Below, piece by piece: positions 54,801-63,949 of a DNA stretch of 64,000 nucleotides. The notes below the pieces were generated by a model, which worked only from the letters and a program-made list of their open reading frames with translations, searched no databases and had not been told where the DNA came from. This DNA comes from Gracilariopsis chorda. Lineage: Eukaryota; Rhodophyta; Florideophyceae; Gracilariales; Gracilariaceae. Location of the stretch: assembly GCA_003194525.1 (NCBI GenBank), contig NBIV01000178.1:62001-126000 (forward strand), in the 5' to 3' direction. Position 1 is the first letter of the stretch. The number at the start of each line of letters is the position of its first letter. Position numbers and translations under genes: made by a program.

Positions 54801-57185
54801 TGACGCTGAAGGAGGCAAAGAAAACGCGCTTCCATGTTTAGACGAGGAACTGCGACTGCTCGATGCCTTCTTAGAACCGTTCCTAGAAGAACGCGCTGCT
54901 CTGGAGGACGCAGGCGACGTGCGGGAGGAGCTTGCCGAAGAACGAGGCGGGGCACCACCCGACTGTGCTGAAGGAGCAGAAGCAGACGTGCTGTGTGCTT
55001 TGGGCACTTGTTCTTGTTCAACATCGACATACGAGCGTGTTCCCGTGGAGGAGAGCGAGAGCTGAGGCGAGGCGCCCGATCTGAACAGTTTCGGTGCTCG
55101 GGTGGGTGCGGTCTGGGTGGCAGTAGTGGTGCGACTGAGCCTACGCGGCATTGACGGTGGAGAGAAGAGGGATTGCGGGGAGGGAATATCCTGCCCAAGG
55201 TGCCTGGAACGAGGGATCTGCCATTGGTTGGAAGGGAACGGAGCCTCTGACAGGGAGGGACTCAGCTGGAAAGCAGGATTTGTGAAGTCGACAGGGGCTC
55301 CGGAAGTGCGGTTCGACCTGGTGTCATCCTCACTAGAAATGCCGCGATCGACCGAACTGGACCCCGCAGACGTGTTCCGGGTAAACAGTTCCTGTGGTCG
55401 GGAACTTTGCTGAGCGATTGAAGTGGTAAGTGACTCTCGAACAACTTCATCGACCTTGTAATCCGAGTAGAGCGAAGACGAACCTGCTGTAGCCGCCGCC
55501 GCTGCTGCCGCCGCTGCTGCCGTGGCTGCCGCAGCCGCAGCTACCACTCTACCAGAGGACTTATGCGCGTTGGAAGAAGACGGGCGCTGCATCGGTTCAG
55601 ACGAGGGGGGAGCCGACTGGTTCTCACGGTCAGAATGACCCGGGCTAAACTCTCTAGGGGTGTAAAATCCATCCGAAGACTTGCCACTCTGCACGTCATA
55701 ATCATCAAAGCGGTCTCCCTGAGCACGAGATGCAGCCGCAGTCGACGCAGCAGCGGCATAGTTAGGCACAGCAGACGGACCGACAGCGACGCCTTGTTCC
55801 GTAACAGAAGACATAGTTTTAAAGTCTTCAAAGTTGGTAGCGGAACGACTCTCAACCTTGGAAAAGCCACCGTGAAAGTCGGGAAGTGGAGAAACTTGTG
55901 TGGAACGACTGCCACTATCGTCGGTAACCATGGAAAACTTCCTAGCGTTCAATCCGTCATCGACGGAGGTGTGCAGCGATGGCGGCGGCGCATCCAACGG
56001 GGATGTAGAAGCATCTGGGACATTTCTGGATGAAATGTGAACGAGACGCGGCGGAGCAGCTGACGGACTTGCAGTGGAGGGAAGCGGTGCGCTACCGGGT
56101 GGGCTGGGAAGCGAATGTGAGGAGGTTGTGTTGGTGGATCGTTTCACGGTGGTTGTGGTGGTGGGGTTACCGCGGGGCGAAACGAGTGCAACGGGGACTG
56201 GGGCGGAATGCGGCGGCGGGGCGGAATGCGGGCCATGCATGTGAGACTTGTAAGGCGGCATAGGAGGGCTCTTGTAGTGTTGCGGACTGAACGGGGGTCC
56301 GTATACGGGCGTACGCGGGGAGTAGCCGGGGTGATGCATCGGGGATGACACAAAATGCGGAGAGGAGGCGGGGATGGGAAGATGCGGGGTGGGAATGTAG
56401 TTGGGGGAAAGAGCGTATCGCGGAGAAGCGGCCGATAAGGACGGGCTTAGATGCGGGCTACACGCGGCCATTGGGGGCGGTAGAGCATGGGGGGACATTA
56501 CGGTTGGGGAGGGTGGAGGTGGTCCGGCCTTGTAAAGCACCTCTGGTGGGGGTAGACAGACGGTTTGGGCGACGGCTGACATGGCGGACAGAAAGGTGGT
56601 GCGGAGAATGTCGGTGGGAAATTGCCAGAGGGTGTGGCGGAATTGATTGTGACGGGGGCCGTATAGCGCAGCGGCGATTGCCAGCTCGGCTAGACGGATG
56701 GTTGGCCATATGTCGTTTGCGGGTGGGGTGTCGGCGACGTTTTGAACAAAGGCGTCGACAGCACCTGGTGGAGGGGAGTGTGTGACTGTTGCGTAACGAC
56801 GAACGTCTGGGAGAAGCTTCTTTATGGCGTCCAGCACTCGACGGGTGTTCTGCTTGTATTGGATGCGCAGCTGACGGGCGTCTATGTTGGAGGGGGAAGC
56901 GGAGGATGGATGGGGGAGTGGTGAGGACATGACGCCTCTTCCGGAAGAGCGGAGGATTGTTGCGGGCGGAAGGTAACGAGGATCGAGAAGAGAAAGCAAG
57001 TCGGCGAGAACGACGGCGTCTTGTAGCACTTGTTGAAGGGCGGAGACGGGGGAAGCCTGCCTTGAAGGGCGGGATGAGGAGTGCCCGTTGTTGTGGAGAA
57101 TGGAGGGAACGGCGAGACGAAGCCATGTTAGAATCATGGACGCGGTCTCGTTGAGACGTTGGGGGGGAGAAGCCGTGGTCGCCAT
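51834..57185 (-). CDS. Large disordered protein with helical N-domain and coiled coil
   Basis: 1,783 codons without introns from the ATG at 57185 (context GTCGCCATGG, close to an ideal start). Residues about 15-210 look folded and helical: I-L-T-W-L near the start, V-V-L-A-D-L-L-S-L-L-D-P, then V-L-D-A-I-K-K-L-L-P. This spacing resembles the Hook-type N-terminal domain, a tentative match. Residues about 210-1290 are Pro/Ser-rich and low complexity, with a poly-Ala run (plus strand about 55487-55545). Residues about 1320-1650 form a long coiled coil with many Glu/Arg heptads. The tail is basic and Ser/Arg-rich. A cytoskeletal or vesicle adaptor role is plausible but unproven. Confidence 0.75.
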   Translation of the reverse strand: MATTASPPQRLNETASMILTWLRLAVPSILHNNGHSSSRPSRQASPVSALQQVLQDAVVLADLLSLLDPRYLPPATILRSSGRGVMSSPLPHPSSASPSNIDARQLRIQYKQNTRRVLDAIKKLLPDVRRYATVTHSPPPGAVDAFVQNVADTPPANDIWPTIRLAELAIAAALYGPRHNQFRHTLWQFPTDILRTTFLSAMSAVAQTVCLPPPEVLYKAGPPPPSPTVMSPHALPPPMAACSPHLSPSLSAASPRYALSPNYIPTPHLPIPASSPHFVSSPMHHPGYSPRTPVYGPPFSPQHYKSPPMPPYKSHMHGPHSAPPPHSAPVPVALVSPRGNPTTTTTVKRSTNTTSSHSLPSPPGSAPLPSTASPSAAPPRLVHISSRNVPDASTSPLDAPPPSLHTSVDDGLNARKFSMVTDDSGSRSTQVSPLPDFHGGFSKVESRSATNFEDFKTMSSVTEQGVAVGPSAVPNYAAAASTAAASRAQGDRFDDYDVQSGKSSDGFYTPREFSPGHSDRENQSAPPSSEPMQRPSSSNAHKSSGRVVAAAAAATAAAAAAAAAATAGSSSLYSDYKVDEVVRESLTTSIAQQSSRPQELFTRNTSAGSSSVDRGISSEDDTRSNRTSGAPVDFTNPAFQLSPSLSEAPFPSNQWQIPRSRHLGQDIPSPQSLFSPPSMPRRLSRTTTATQTAPTRAPKLFRSGASPQLSLSSTGTRSYVDVEQEQVPKAHSTSASAPSAQSGGAPPRSSASSSRTSPASSRAARSSRNGSKKASSSRSSSSKHGSAFSLPPSASESPDRRQQHSRDSSPRPTPIITDSQTSAAAERDAVTELLGRDPMATPQSVQLEPLRDDDDISAIEEALSDQAIFQRVEEVLVSTSDYRPSTKNVSARQEGWASNEAGPSGILDNSCDDDGKLSVTRPEQPCPQPSANPGHGNQGRSPARQVLEPSTVRSPKAKGRVAGSSAGRPPVGHTKATPRSQVVGGSSAPSSVLLTPEVKPSSALPPLAPETASSPAIRPSSRKPPTYSTPTMPVDRRRMVPATPPSPPSIDALIRKFSDQTPPPESVDSGLRPVSTMEPSPGLFQKLISVWQNSDDENREQGSVRSNILDGGLTPKSATLQTSGSGSQESTLPSGDTEIALGRGGVSTSIESSKGRRPRAVRLPDTRSIQVASESIMSPEDGAHDKRHHELPEGGSTASYSDHFSDEKERPWAPGAHSAEYRDDWDETLMKGDSSSGMHAGEEPTAGNPATSSTDNSEPAKATMNASVVPPQLSEEKNLVTNTTGVDTDGNYIRVDKRRLDWLTRELLVARDTISRKDLQMTFAETQRTEQQEIMLLQKQEAESVVDAMKKILVEREHELRDARNRLSTTIQNISTQERSSLASRTSVGGNNENLGQLIRDGHAVLHSRIEEAETKQQSSSNAISSEMHTLWSEVQRAMVEKMMEMTERRDQELELLRQELEKREEMLQSLQRSSAELIERNRECEAEASEMRLETVKTAHHYELEMSHVTAQVELVNEFSKKLHDNFRETENLRQQVLHYQDKLSHITSTSGVSQRQIKELREAVTRANDECARLRREADLAKKKGMEAIRRAEELEDLRIKDEAAQVAGRYPDRRDGSDSASYQSNEPSRTRHRTGGSAGRYQRMNRTRATPASPNPAHRAWLVMKDKIGGFVPGKDKSSPRVPGHPYGVGRRDTSRTGTASQTSQSRSRVSQADDDVISRSTRPRTSNGSDSSIRGGAPRSNRSNRSNGVGRMGSPTGSNPYMHSSPHSRGEGQSVGAGF

Positions 57186-57684
57186 GGCGACGCGCGGGGC
57201 GGGCGGAAGCTCGCGGAGATGTCTGGAAGCGGGAATGGCGGCTGTCTTGGCGGACGCGGTTTGAGTTGGGGGATGGGAGTTGCGGTTGGGACGGGCGTTA
57301 CGAAGAAGCACGCAAGGACGTCGACAGTTCTTTGGCGCGCATGAAGCGAGCTACGGGTGGTGTGGTGGTGGGGGGGGGGGGGGGGGGGGGTCTCAAGAGT
57401 GTCGCGAACGGCAACTAGATAAGTTGGACTTTGGGAGGGGGGCGCGGAAAGCGGCGCGTGCAAGCAATGGCGCATTCGCGCCACTGGTAGGTGACAGGTC
57501 AGCGCGTGGCTTACAGACGGGGGTGACCAATGGCATGGGTTGTTGTTGGCGCAGGGGGAATGTGATTGGCGTGGACGTTGGAACGGTGCGCTGTGGTGGC
57601 GTGTTGCTTACATGTTGTTGTGTTGATGGGGGGAGGGGTGACGGCGAGGGGTGACTCATGAGCAACTGCTTACAGCCGTTTAAT
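57186..57684. promoter_or_regulatory. Promoter region of the large coiled-coil gene
   Basis: 499 bp between two minus-strand genes. It contains the G tract at 57370-57390 and is C+G-rich around it. It must also hold the 3' end of the region upstream on the minus strand (Ap4A phosphorylase). Confidence 0.45.
57370..57390 (-). repeat. 21-base C homopolymer (minus strand) upstream of the large gene
   Basis: A run of 21 G on the plus strand, i.e. poly-C on the coding strand, 185 bp before the ATG at 57185. Nearly the same length, strand sense and distance as the tract upstream of BCD1. Confidence 0.7.
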
Positions 57685-58677
57685 TCAGGCGGTGCTTTCG
57701 ATTGGCGGGCGCGCTGGCGCGCGAACCGCTACGGCGCTGAGAACGCCCATGGCGCCCTGGTTGCGCACTTGCTGTGCGCTGGCCTCGTCCCGCACTAGCA
57801 GGCAGCCCACGAAGCCCATCGAGTTGACACTCACGTCTTGAAAACACTCTTTTCGACGAGGAATCAGCATCATCCATCGCCGACTCACCAGCACGTTGTA
57901 CGAAAACGGCTGTCTTGACTCCGCCCCCAGCGCTTCTTCACTTGTAGCCTCGTCTTCTTCACCGCGCTGCTCTTCGCCCGCCTCTTGCACGCCTTGTTCA
58001 AGCGTCTTTAGCAGCTGCAGGTACCGCTGCATACACACGCGTGCGGCGCCTTGTAGGTCGCCTTCGCTCGCCATTTTGGCGCAGTCGTCCATTCGAATGA
58101 TCGCGTGCAAGTAGGGCAGAGCACTGGAACTATACGTCGTTCCGTGCGCAACTTGTTTCAATATGGCGTGTTCAAACGGCGTGTCCTCGTCGCTGTGCGG
58201 TACCATTGGCGCTGGAACAATTTGCAAGTGTTTGTGACGTTGCGAAGCACCGGCTGTTTTGCCGGCGTTGTAAAAAGCAATACCGCGCATTTCGCCAAGG
58301 CAAATCCACAGTGCCGTCATATCGGAGCAAGTCAGCAAACTATTCTGCTCCTCGAATCGCTTCGTCACTATCAAGGCGTGATTCTGCACCACGTTGAACT
58401 TGTTCAACAGTAGTACGTGATCGTCTCCAACGTCCTGCACATACATTGCCGGATCGTACGGCAAGAAGGGATTCCACGCTTTTTCATTTGCTGACTGCTT
58501 TGCCCTGGCTTGTTTCTTGCTCTCGGCTTGCTTTCTTGCCACGTTGGTTAGCACGCGGAGGACGAATGCTGGCTCGTGCGCCTTTCTGGGGGGGATTACT
58601 GTGTACCTTGTCTCGATCGGTTGCAGCGCGCCTTGTTCCAGCGCCGCCGCGGAAACGGCCCGGATTCGCGCCAGCAT
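57685..58677 (-). CDS. Ap4A phosphorylase (ATP adenylyltransferase), HIT-like superfamily
   Basis: 330 codons, intronless, ATG at 58677. N-terminal half: conserved N-P-F-L-P-Y-D, then L-L-L-N-K-F-N-V-V-Q-N-H-A-L-I-V-T. The histidine-triad-like catalytic motif lies in G-A-S-Q-R-H-K-H-L-Q (plus strand about 58217-58250); the middle histidine forms the nucleotidyl intermediate. The C-terminal domain has Y-N-V-L-V-S-R-R-W-M-M-L-I-P-R and a terminal S-x-N-S-M-G-F-V-G. The enzyme splits diadenosine tetraphosphate with phosphate into ATP and ADP in the cytosol, as in yeast APA1/APA2. A Glu-rich insert at about residues 235-260 is unusual. Same orientation as the large gene downstream. Confidence 0.9.
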   Translation of the reverse strand: MLARIRAVSAAALEQGALQPIETRYTVIPPRKAHEPAFVLRVLTNVARKQAESKKQARAKQSANEKAWNPFLPYDPAMYVQDVGDDHVLLLNKFNVVQNHALIVTKRFEEQNSLLTCSDMTALWICLGEMRGIAFYNAGKTAGASQRHKHLQIVPAPMVPHSDEDTPFEHAILKQVAHGTTYSSSALPYLHAIIRMDDCAKMASEGDLQGAARVCMQRYLQLLKTLEQGVQEAGEEQRGEEDEATSEEALGAESRQPFSYNVLVSRRWMMLIPRRKECFQDVSVNSMGFVGCLLVRDEASAQQVRNQGAMGVLSAVAVRAPARPPIESTA

Positions 58678-59871
58678 GTTTGCCTATTGCTTGTGCCGTC
58701 GTTGAGCTCTTGTTGAAGACGAAATGTTCCCCTGACCGAGCGCTCCAACTGCGGGTTGTGGTTGAAGCTTCCGTGGCTGTTATCATATGGATCACTCGAG
58801 GGGGAATGCATCGCTCCAAATGCATTTTTTGATTCTCGAATCTGCCATAATGGCTGTATCAATGACAGCGCCTTGAGTCAACGGCACATGCTTGTCGCGT
58901 GTGGGAGCTCTCACTACATCGCGAGTCTTCCCCCACACCAGTAGCCACGCAGGGAAGAAGAGTTCTTGCTTTGTAGCCAACCAATGTGTGATGTTCCAAA
59001 GTAGTTCGAAACACTTCACCGTGCATCTGATGTTTGCAACAAGCACATTCCACACCTACCAACAACCTTGTGCAAGCCTACAAAGGTTGTCATGCATCAT
59101 GCACGCGCGTGCGCGTGTGCGTGATAGAATATAACTTTAGTCTTACACAAGGTTGACGATCACGGTTTCATTTTCCACCATCCATCAGTCATTATAACTG
59201 CTCAATCCGTATACGAGATACCTTCGCCATGCGGCGCTTCGAGCAAAGCTCGCCGCATGCCTTCGGCACAATCCAACGAAACAATTTCGAAAGCAGCCTG
59301 ATTGTTGCGTCACACACACACTCCAACAAACGGTGAATTCGGCAGTGATTTATCGCTCTCAAGTATGACAGTAAAGCACACTATATAAAATATTACGAAG
59401 GGTAATCCATTCGACGTTCCAGCGGCCTCACGTTGTTTGTTTGGCTTTCGTTTCTCTCAAACTTGATGGCTCATCAGTTCCACGTATGAATAAAGCCGCT
59501 CTTTCCGTATTTGTGAACACTATTACCATACCGATACATATGATCTGGAGTATCATCAAGCTTGATGCTAGGTGCCTTCATCGGTTTTTGTCCTCATGAC
59601 ATCACGAGACATCGGCCTCTTCAGCACCTGCCGCACGAAGCAAGGGGTGCAAAACTCGTTAAAGAACAAACATCCTGATGGGGATAACATCGGTTTCGAG
59701 GAGGCTATTTTCTTATCGTTTAGTACTGTAATAATGAGTGCGTCAGCGAAGCAGTGCTGCCTGCGTTCACACTGTGGAGGATTCAACGGAAATGGAAAGT
59801 CTTCGCAGGCTGTCTGACGGAATATTCTACTTTGAAACGCTGCTCAGAAAAACATTCTCCCTTCACACTGG
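58678..59871. other. Intergenic DNA upstream of Ap4A phosphorylase
   Basis: No gene supported. An alternating GC/GT tract (CGCGCGTGCGCGTGTGCGTG region, about 59102-59121) could adopt Z-DNA. Confidence 0.4.
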
Positions 59872-60440
59872 CGATTGATTGATTGATTGATCTTTATGGG
59901 CACAAATTGCCTGATTATGGCGCTGTGGTATAACCTATCGTTACAACTACTCGAAAGCCAGAACCTTCATCAACCTCTAATCGCTCCTTGTTCATGAAAA
60001 GTTCTCTCTATTCCGTTGCATCAACCTTGATCTCTGCCTCAAACTACAACTGCTGACTGTTGCTTGCTCCCACCTTGCAGCAGCCGTGTTACGCTCACCA
60101 GCTAATAATCCAAGACTGAGTAGACTGACGCAAGACTTCTGCGGGGTGACCCGATCGCAAATCCATTTCGTTCTGGCCCGTTTCGCCTTTCTCGTTCTTT
60201 TCTCTGCTAATCCTTTACTCTGCTCCAGAGAACGCCAGCTAAGGGGTATACCACGAAAAGGCGGATTGCATGTACCTCGTTTGCGTCACCCAGAGGATTT
60301 GGTGACATCTCATCCTCCCTTTTCTCTTTACCCTTGGCGATGTCGGGCGGAAAGATCGGGTTAAGCCATGTGCGTGCCTTAGATCTCAGCGTAAGTTCCA
60401 GAAAACCCCTGCACAACTGTTAAGACCTTTGTACCGGCCG
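59872..60440 (-). mobile_element. Retroposon copy A (LINE-type 3' end)
   Basis: On the minus strand it ends ...GCCATAATCAGG...GCCCATAAAG followed by an (ATCA)n tail (plus-strand GATTGATTGATTGATTG at 59877). It is collinear with 62110-62680 at roughly 70-80% identity with indels. Short frames on both strands are open but not convincing. No target duplication found. Confidence 0.6.
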
Positions 60441-61504
60441 ATGGTCTCGCTGCATCCAAGCAGTGCTTAAGGGACGTCCAACGTCGAGTTCTCCTCCTCA
60501 CTGACGATGATGTCGTACAAACCTCAAATTGTACACTATTTCTAACCAACAAGAATCAGTGCGAGCCGAAATATGCGGTATATTCGGAGAGACGGAAATG
60601 ACACGCTCGTGGATGTGATCGCCGTATCCGGCTTCAACATCGACGATCTTCACGCCATATTCGCTAAGAACGAAAACTTTCTCATCGGACACGAGCAACA
60701 CTCGCGCTACTGTGATGCGGATGTAAACTGGCTTTCAGACACCGTCTTGTTCTGTACCGTACGTTCAAGCCGTTGTAAGGTTATGTGAAGATCTTGAACA
60801 CTCAGTTACAACCGGGCTTCAATACATGCTGGTAGTATCCAGATATTCCATTGTGTACCGTCTGCACAGCGCCCGAGTGCCTGGACATCCTATCGTCCAG
60901 TCTGTCGATCCCGTCGCCACCACCGCCGCCGATGAAGACGTCGAAGAAAATGAACAACCGCTGATCTCGCACGAGCCACTGTCATAGCCCGAAATGACTG
61001 TGGACGACATCGACATCGTTGATATGCAGTCCATTCCGCGTCCGCTCGACGGTCGCAAGGTCGACGATGAACCAACCGCCTGCGTGGACGACTTGTTTGC
61101 CTTACCGATGGAAAATGCCAAATTAGAACCGCTGCACTGGAAGGCCAAGGAGTGCGAAGCAGCTCGCACCGAAGGTGCCTGTAGGTTCATGAGACGATTC
61201 GCGGCTTCACGTTAATCTGAGGGTTTTGAAGACAAACCTCGCTGCCAATCTCGAGCGCAAGTCTTCTAGATCCTTCTTGACCCGCACTGTCGCAGGAGAA
61301 GGTAATTGCCCGGGTCAGATGCAACCGACCTTCAACTTGCCAACAGGTCGCTTGCTAAGCTTCCCTTTCCAGCCGCATAATACTTTATGTTGACATCGCA
61401 TTTACAATGCTTGGTGGATCAGAACTGATAGGAAGACAGCGAAGTACAGAATCAGTGCGACAAAGTTTCAGTCTGTCGCATTGTCTTATGTGCCGCAATC
61501 ATGA
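60441..61504. other. Unassigned region with broken frames
   Basis: Frames at 60573-60788 and 60994-61215 (+) have protein-like composition (the latter is Asp/Glu-rich: V-D-D-I-D-I-V-D-M) and may be parts of one decayed gene. I recognise no family. Confidence 0.3.
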
Positions 61505-63331
61505 TCAGGCTGAAGCTAACACAGTCAAAGTGGCAATGTCTTTGTAGCTTATCGGCAAGCATAGCGAGAAAACGATTGTGGCATAAATGGCGAAGTGACT
61601 CATTATGATCAACAGCTCTTGGGCCAAACGTTGCTCTTCACCGTAGAATTGGGAAAATAGAAGAATGAGATGCTGTATATGCATCAAGCTCTTTCTACCT
61701 TGCATTCTCAGCGGACCTTCTCCCAAGTCGTGAGATAATCACCAGCAGCATAGTCACAGTTATGAACTCAAAAAGCTGCAACTCCTCGTCATTCCACACT
61801 TAAGAAGTCGAACCATCAAATAACAGTCATTACAACGAAGGCAAAAACTTAACAGACGACACCGAGCGCCCCACCGTTTCAAATGTTCTGTTATTCGGCG
61901 CAAAGCGATTAGACACTTCCTCTAGAATCCTTTTTGTGTGCACGACTAGACAGAGAGATGGTATTGATATCATAACTACGTGCGCAATCATACAGTTGTC
62001 GTTACATGGCGCTTCATATTGATCTGGGATGGCAATCTTGATAGCAGTGGCCCACAAGAAAGCACTCACAGACGGAAGAAACAAAAAGACCACCAGGATG
62101 AAATTGCTCTTTCTTTCTTTTTTATGGGCACACATCACCTGATTACGGCATTGTGGTAGAATCTAGCACTACAGGGGAGCTTTTCTTCGTCTAGCATGCT
62201 AAACTCTATGTACGTAAAGCTCCTCAGAAAGAAAGATTTTCTCTGTCCCGTAGTACCAATCTCTATTCATATCCCCGGAATGTAGCCGATGACTGCTGCT
62301 TGCTCTCACCTTGCAGCAGCCGTGTTGCGCTCACTAGCTACTATTTCGGAACATGGCAAGATCAGCACCAAGCTTCTACGGGAAGACCCGAGATCGGATC
62401 CATTTCGTTCTGACGCTGCTCGCCTTTTCCATTCTTTTCTCTGCTATTCCTTCCCTTTCCACTAGAGGACGTCAGCTAAGGGGCACACCACGACAAGGCG
62501 GATTCCAATGTGCCTCGTTTTCGTCGTCTAGAAGCACTAACAACGTTCTACCCACCCTTTCCTCTTTACCCTTGGCGATTTCGGGTAGTTGAACCGACCT
62601 AACACACGTGCTTTTCTTCAATCCTGGCGCAAGTTCCGTAAAAACCCTGTAAAACCATTCAGATCCTTGTACGGGCGGGCCTGTTTTCTTTTATTATCCA
62701 CGCGATGCTGAGATGCTGCGTGAGGTAAGACTGCCGCCTCAGTTTCCGTAGGAAACTCCTGACCCTTCCTGGAAAATTCAGGGAAAGGCTGGCAAGATCT
62801 TCCGGGAAGCGCGTGCGTCGTGCCTACCGTTTCGCACAGCTTAGCGGGGGCCTTTTCTGGACAGTGCCACCCAGGTCGCTTAGGGCTGTCGGTCTGCCGA
62901 CTGCCTGGTCGCTTTTAGAGACATCCCGGGTCGAAATTGCTCCACAACTCGCGGCGTAGACCTTCGTATTCTTTGATTGGTTCTGTTGCTAAAGAAGGGT
63001 TGTTCTGCTCTTCAGGATCATATTCATTCTGGTTTCGTTTTGAAACACGATCTAGGACTTACTGGAGCAACGCAACAAGGACACCTAACGCTATGCAGAT
63101 AAAGGCCAGGATAGTGACTATGAAGACAATTTGGAGGAACTCGACGATGGTTATCGTCAGCGCAAGCCTAAAGATTTGGAAAAGTTCGTGTGCAACTATA
63201 CCCGAACACGCGAGACACCTGAGAAACCGGTCCTCTGACAAAGCTCCATTCAGTTTGATCTTTAAGTTAAGAAGACGACAAACTCGATAACACTGAGTAT
63301 TCTCTCTCTCTCTCTTTTTGCGAACACGCAT
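61505..63331 (-). pseudogene. Multi-span membrane-protein gene split by a retroposon
   Basis: On the minus strand, ATG at 63331 begins a frame with a hydrophobic double segment (F-R-L-A-L-T-I-T-I-V-E-F-L-Q-I-V-F-I-V-T). It reaches TAA at 63056-63058; the bases GTAAGT there could instead be a 5' splice site. The same frame then runs on to 62933, where the retroposon at 62110-62932 interrupts. Beyond it the frame resumes in phase across the duplicated site as ...W-S-N-F-I-L-V-V-F-L-F-L and contains further hydrophobic stretches to 61830. A last piece, 61505-61726, is in another frame with one more span. Unknown family; perhaps five or six spans originally. Confidence 0.5.
62110..62932 (-). mobile_element. 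Retroposon copy B, 823 bp, with 10-bp target duplication
   Basis: Flanked by GAAATTGCTC at 62100-62109 and 62933-62942. The minus-strand 3' end reads AATGCCGTAATCAGG...GCCCATAAAAAAG with a (GAAA)n tail. This terminus matches the LINE fragment at 63499-63949 (ATGCCGTAATCAG...CCCAAAATAAAG), while the body matches copy A. I see no reverse transcriptase, so it is likely non-autonomous. Confidence 0.78.
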
Positions 63332-63486
63332 ACATTAATTCCTCGTAGCGCGGGGTTTGCTAAGAACCCCGACAACCTATAATACTTACTCCTATACCGT
63401 AGCCACGAACTACAAACCAGTAGCCGTGCTACACTCACTGGGCTACATATGATGCGAAGAAAGTTATAGGTCCCGTAGATGTCTTC
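63332..63486. other. Spacer before LINE fragment
   Basis: Short; CT-repeat just left of it (63300-63317). No gene seen. Confidence 0.35.
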
Positions 63487-63498
63487 AACCACTGAAGC

Positions 63499-63949
63499 CG
63501 GTCTACTTTGAGGACGCCAAGACACGAATAATGGCTGCCTCTAAAGCCAAGCCTTTGATCAATGATGTCCCAGAAGAACTACAAGGCATCATATCGCCTC
63601 GGAAAGCAGAAGTCACGCTGTCTCAGATCTATGTAGGACACACGCCGAAGCTTCACCCTGTTGCAAGTTACATAGAAGGGAAACCATCACGATGTGACTG
63701 TAACACGCGCGCTACCAACAGCGCTGAACACTATGTGCTTCGTTGTACTAAGCGGACAGATTCTAGGAGACGCGAGCTTCCTGCCGCAGCAGAGAGAAAA
63801 GGTAAGACTTTGGCGGAGATAGTCCGCCAGTGGCCACAGAAGTTGTTAGCCTTTCTTAGGAGAGAGAGGTTTTTCTCATAAAAAGAAAAAACCTCTATCA
63901 ATATGCCGTAATCAGACATATTGAACCCAAAATAAAGAAGAAGAAGAAG
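63499..63949 (+). mobile_element. 5'-truncated LINE with 12-bp target duplication
   Basis: Flanked by AACCACTGAAGC at 63487-63498 and 63950-63961. Ends AATAAAG(AAG)n. Directly after the ORF, GAGGTTTTTCT and AGAAAAAACCTC (63866-63896) form a stem typical of LINE 3' ends recognised by the element's reverse transcriptase. Confidence 0.85.
63501..63881 (+). pseudogene. LINE ORF2 C-terminal fragment
   Basis: The frame is open from the truncation point to the TAA at 63879-63881 (about 126 codons) without its own required start. It contains R-C-D-C-N-x-R-A-T-N-S-A-E-H-Y-V-L-R-C, the C-x-C-x8-H-x4-C knuckle found at the C-terminus of many non-LTR retrotransposon polyproteins, preceded by a helical L-S-Q-I-Y-V-G-H-T-P segment. 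The reverse transcriptase and endonuclease parts are missing. Confidence 0.75.

Noticed and set aside
53959-57126. Plus-strand and alternative frames within the large coiled-coil gene
   Set aside because: Shadows of the 1,783-codon gene, caused by its Ser/Pro/Ala-rich codons.
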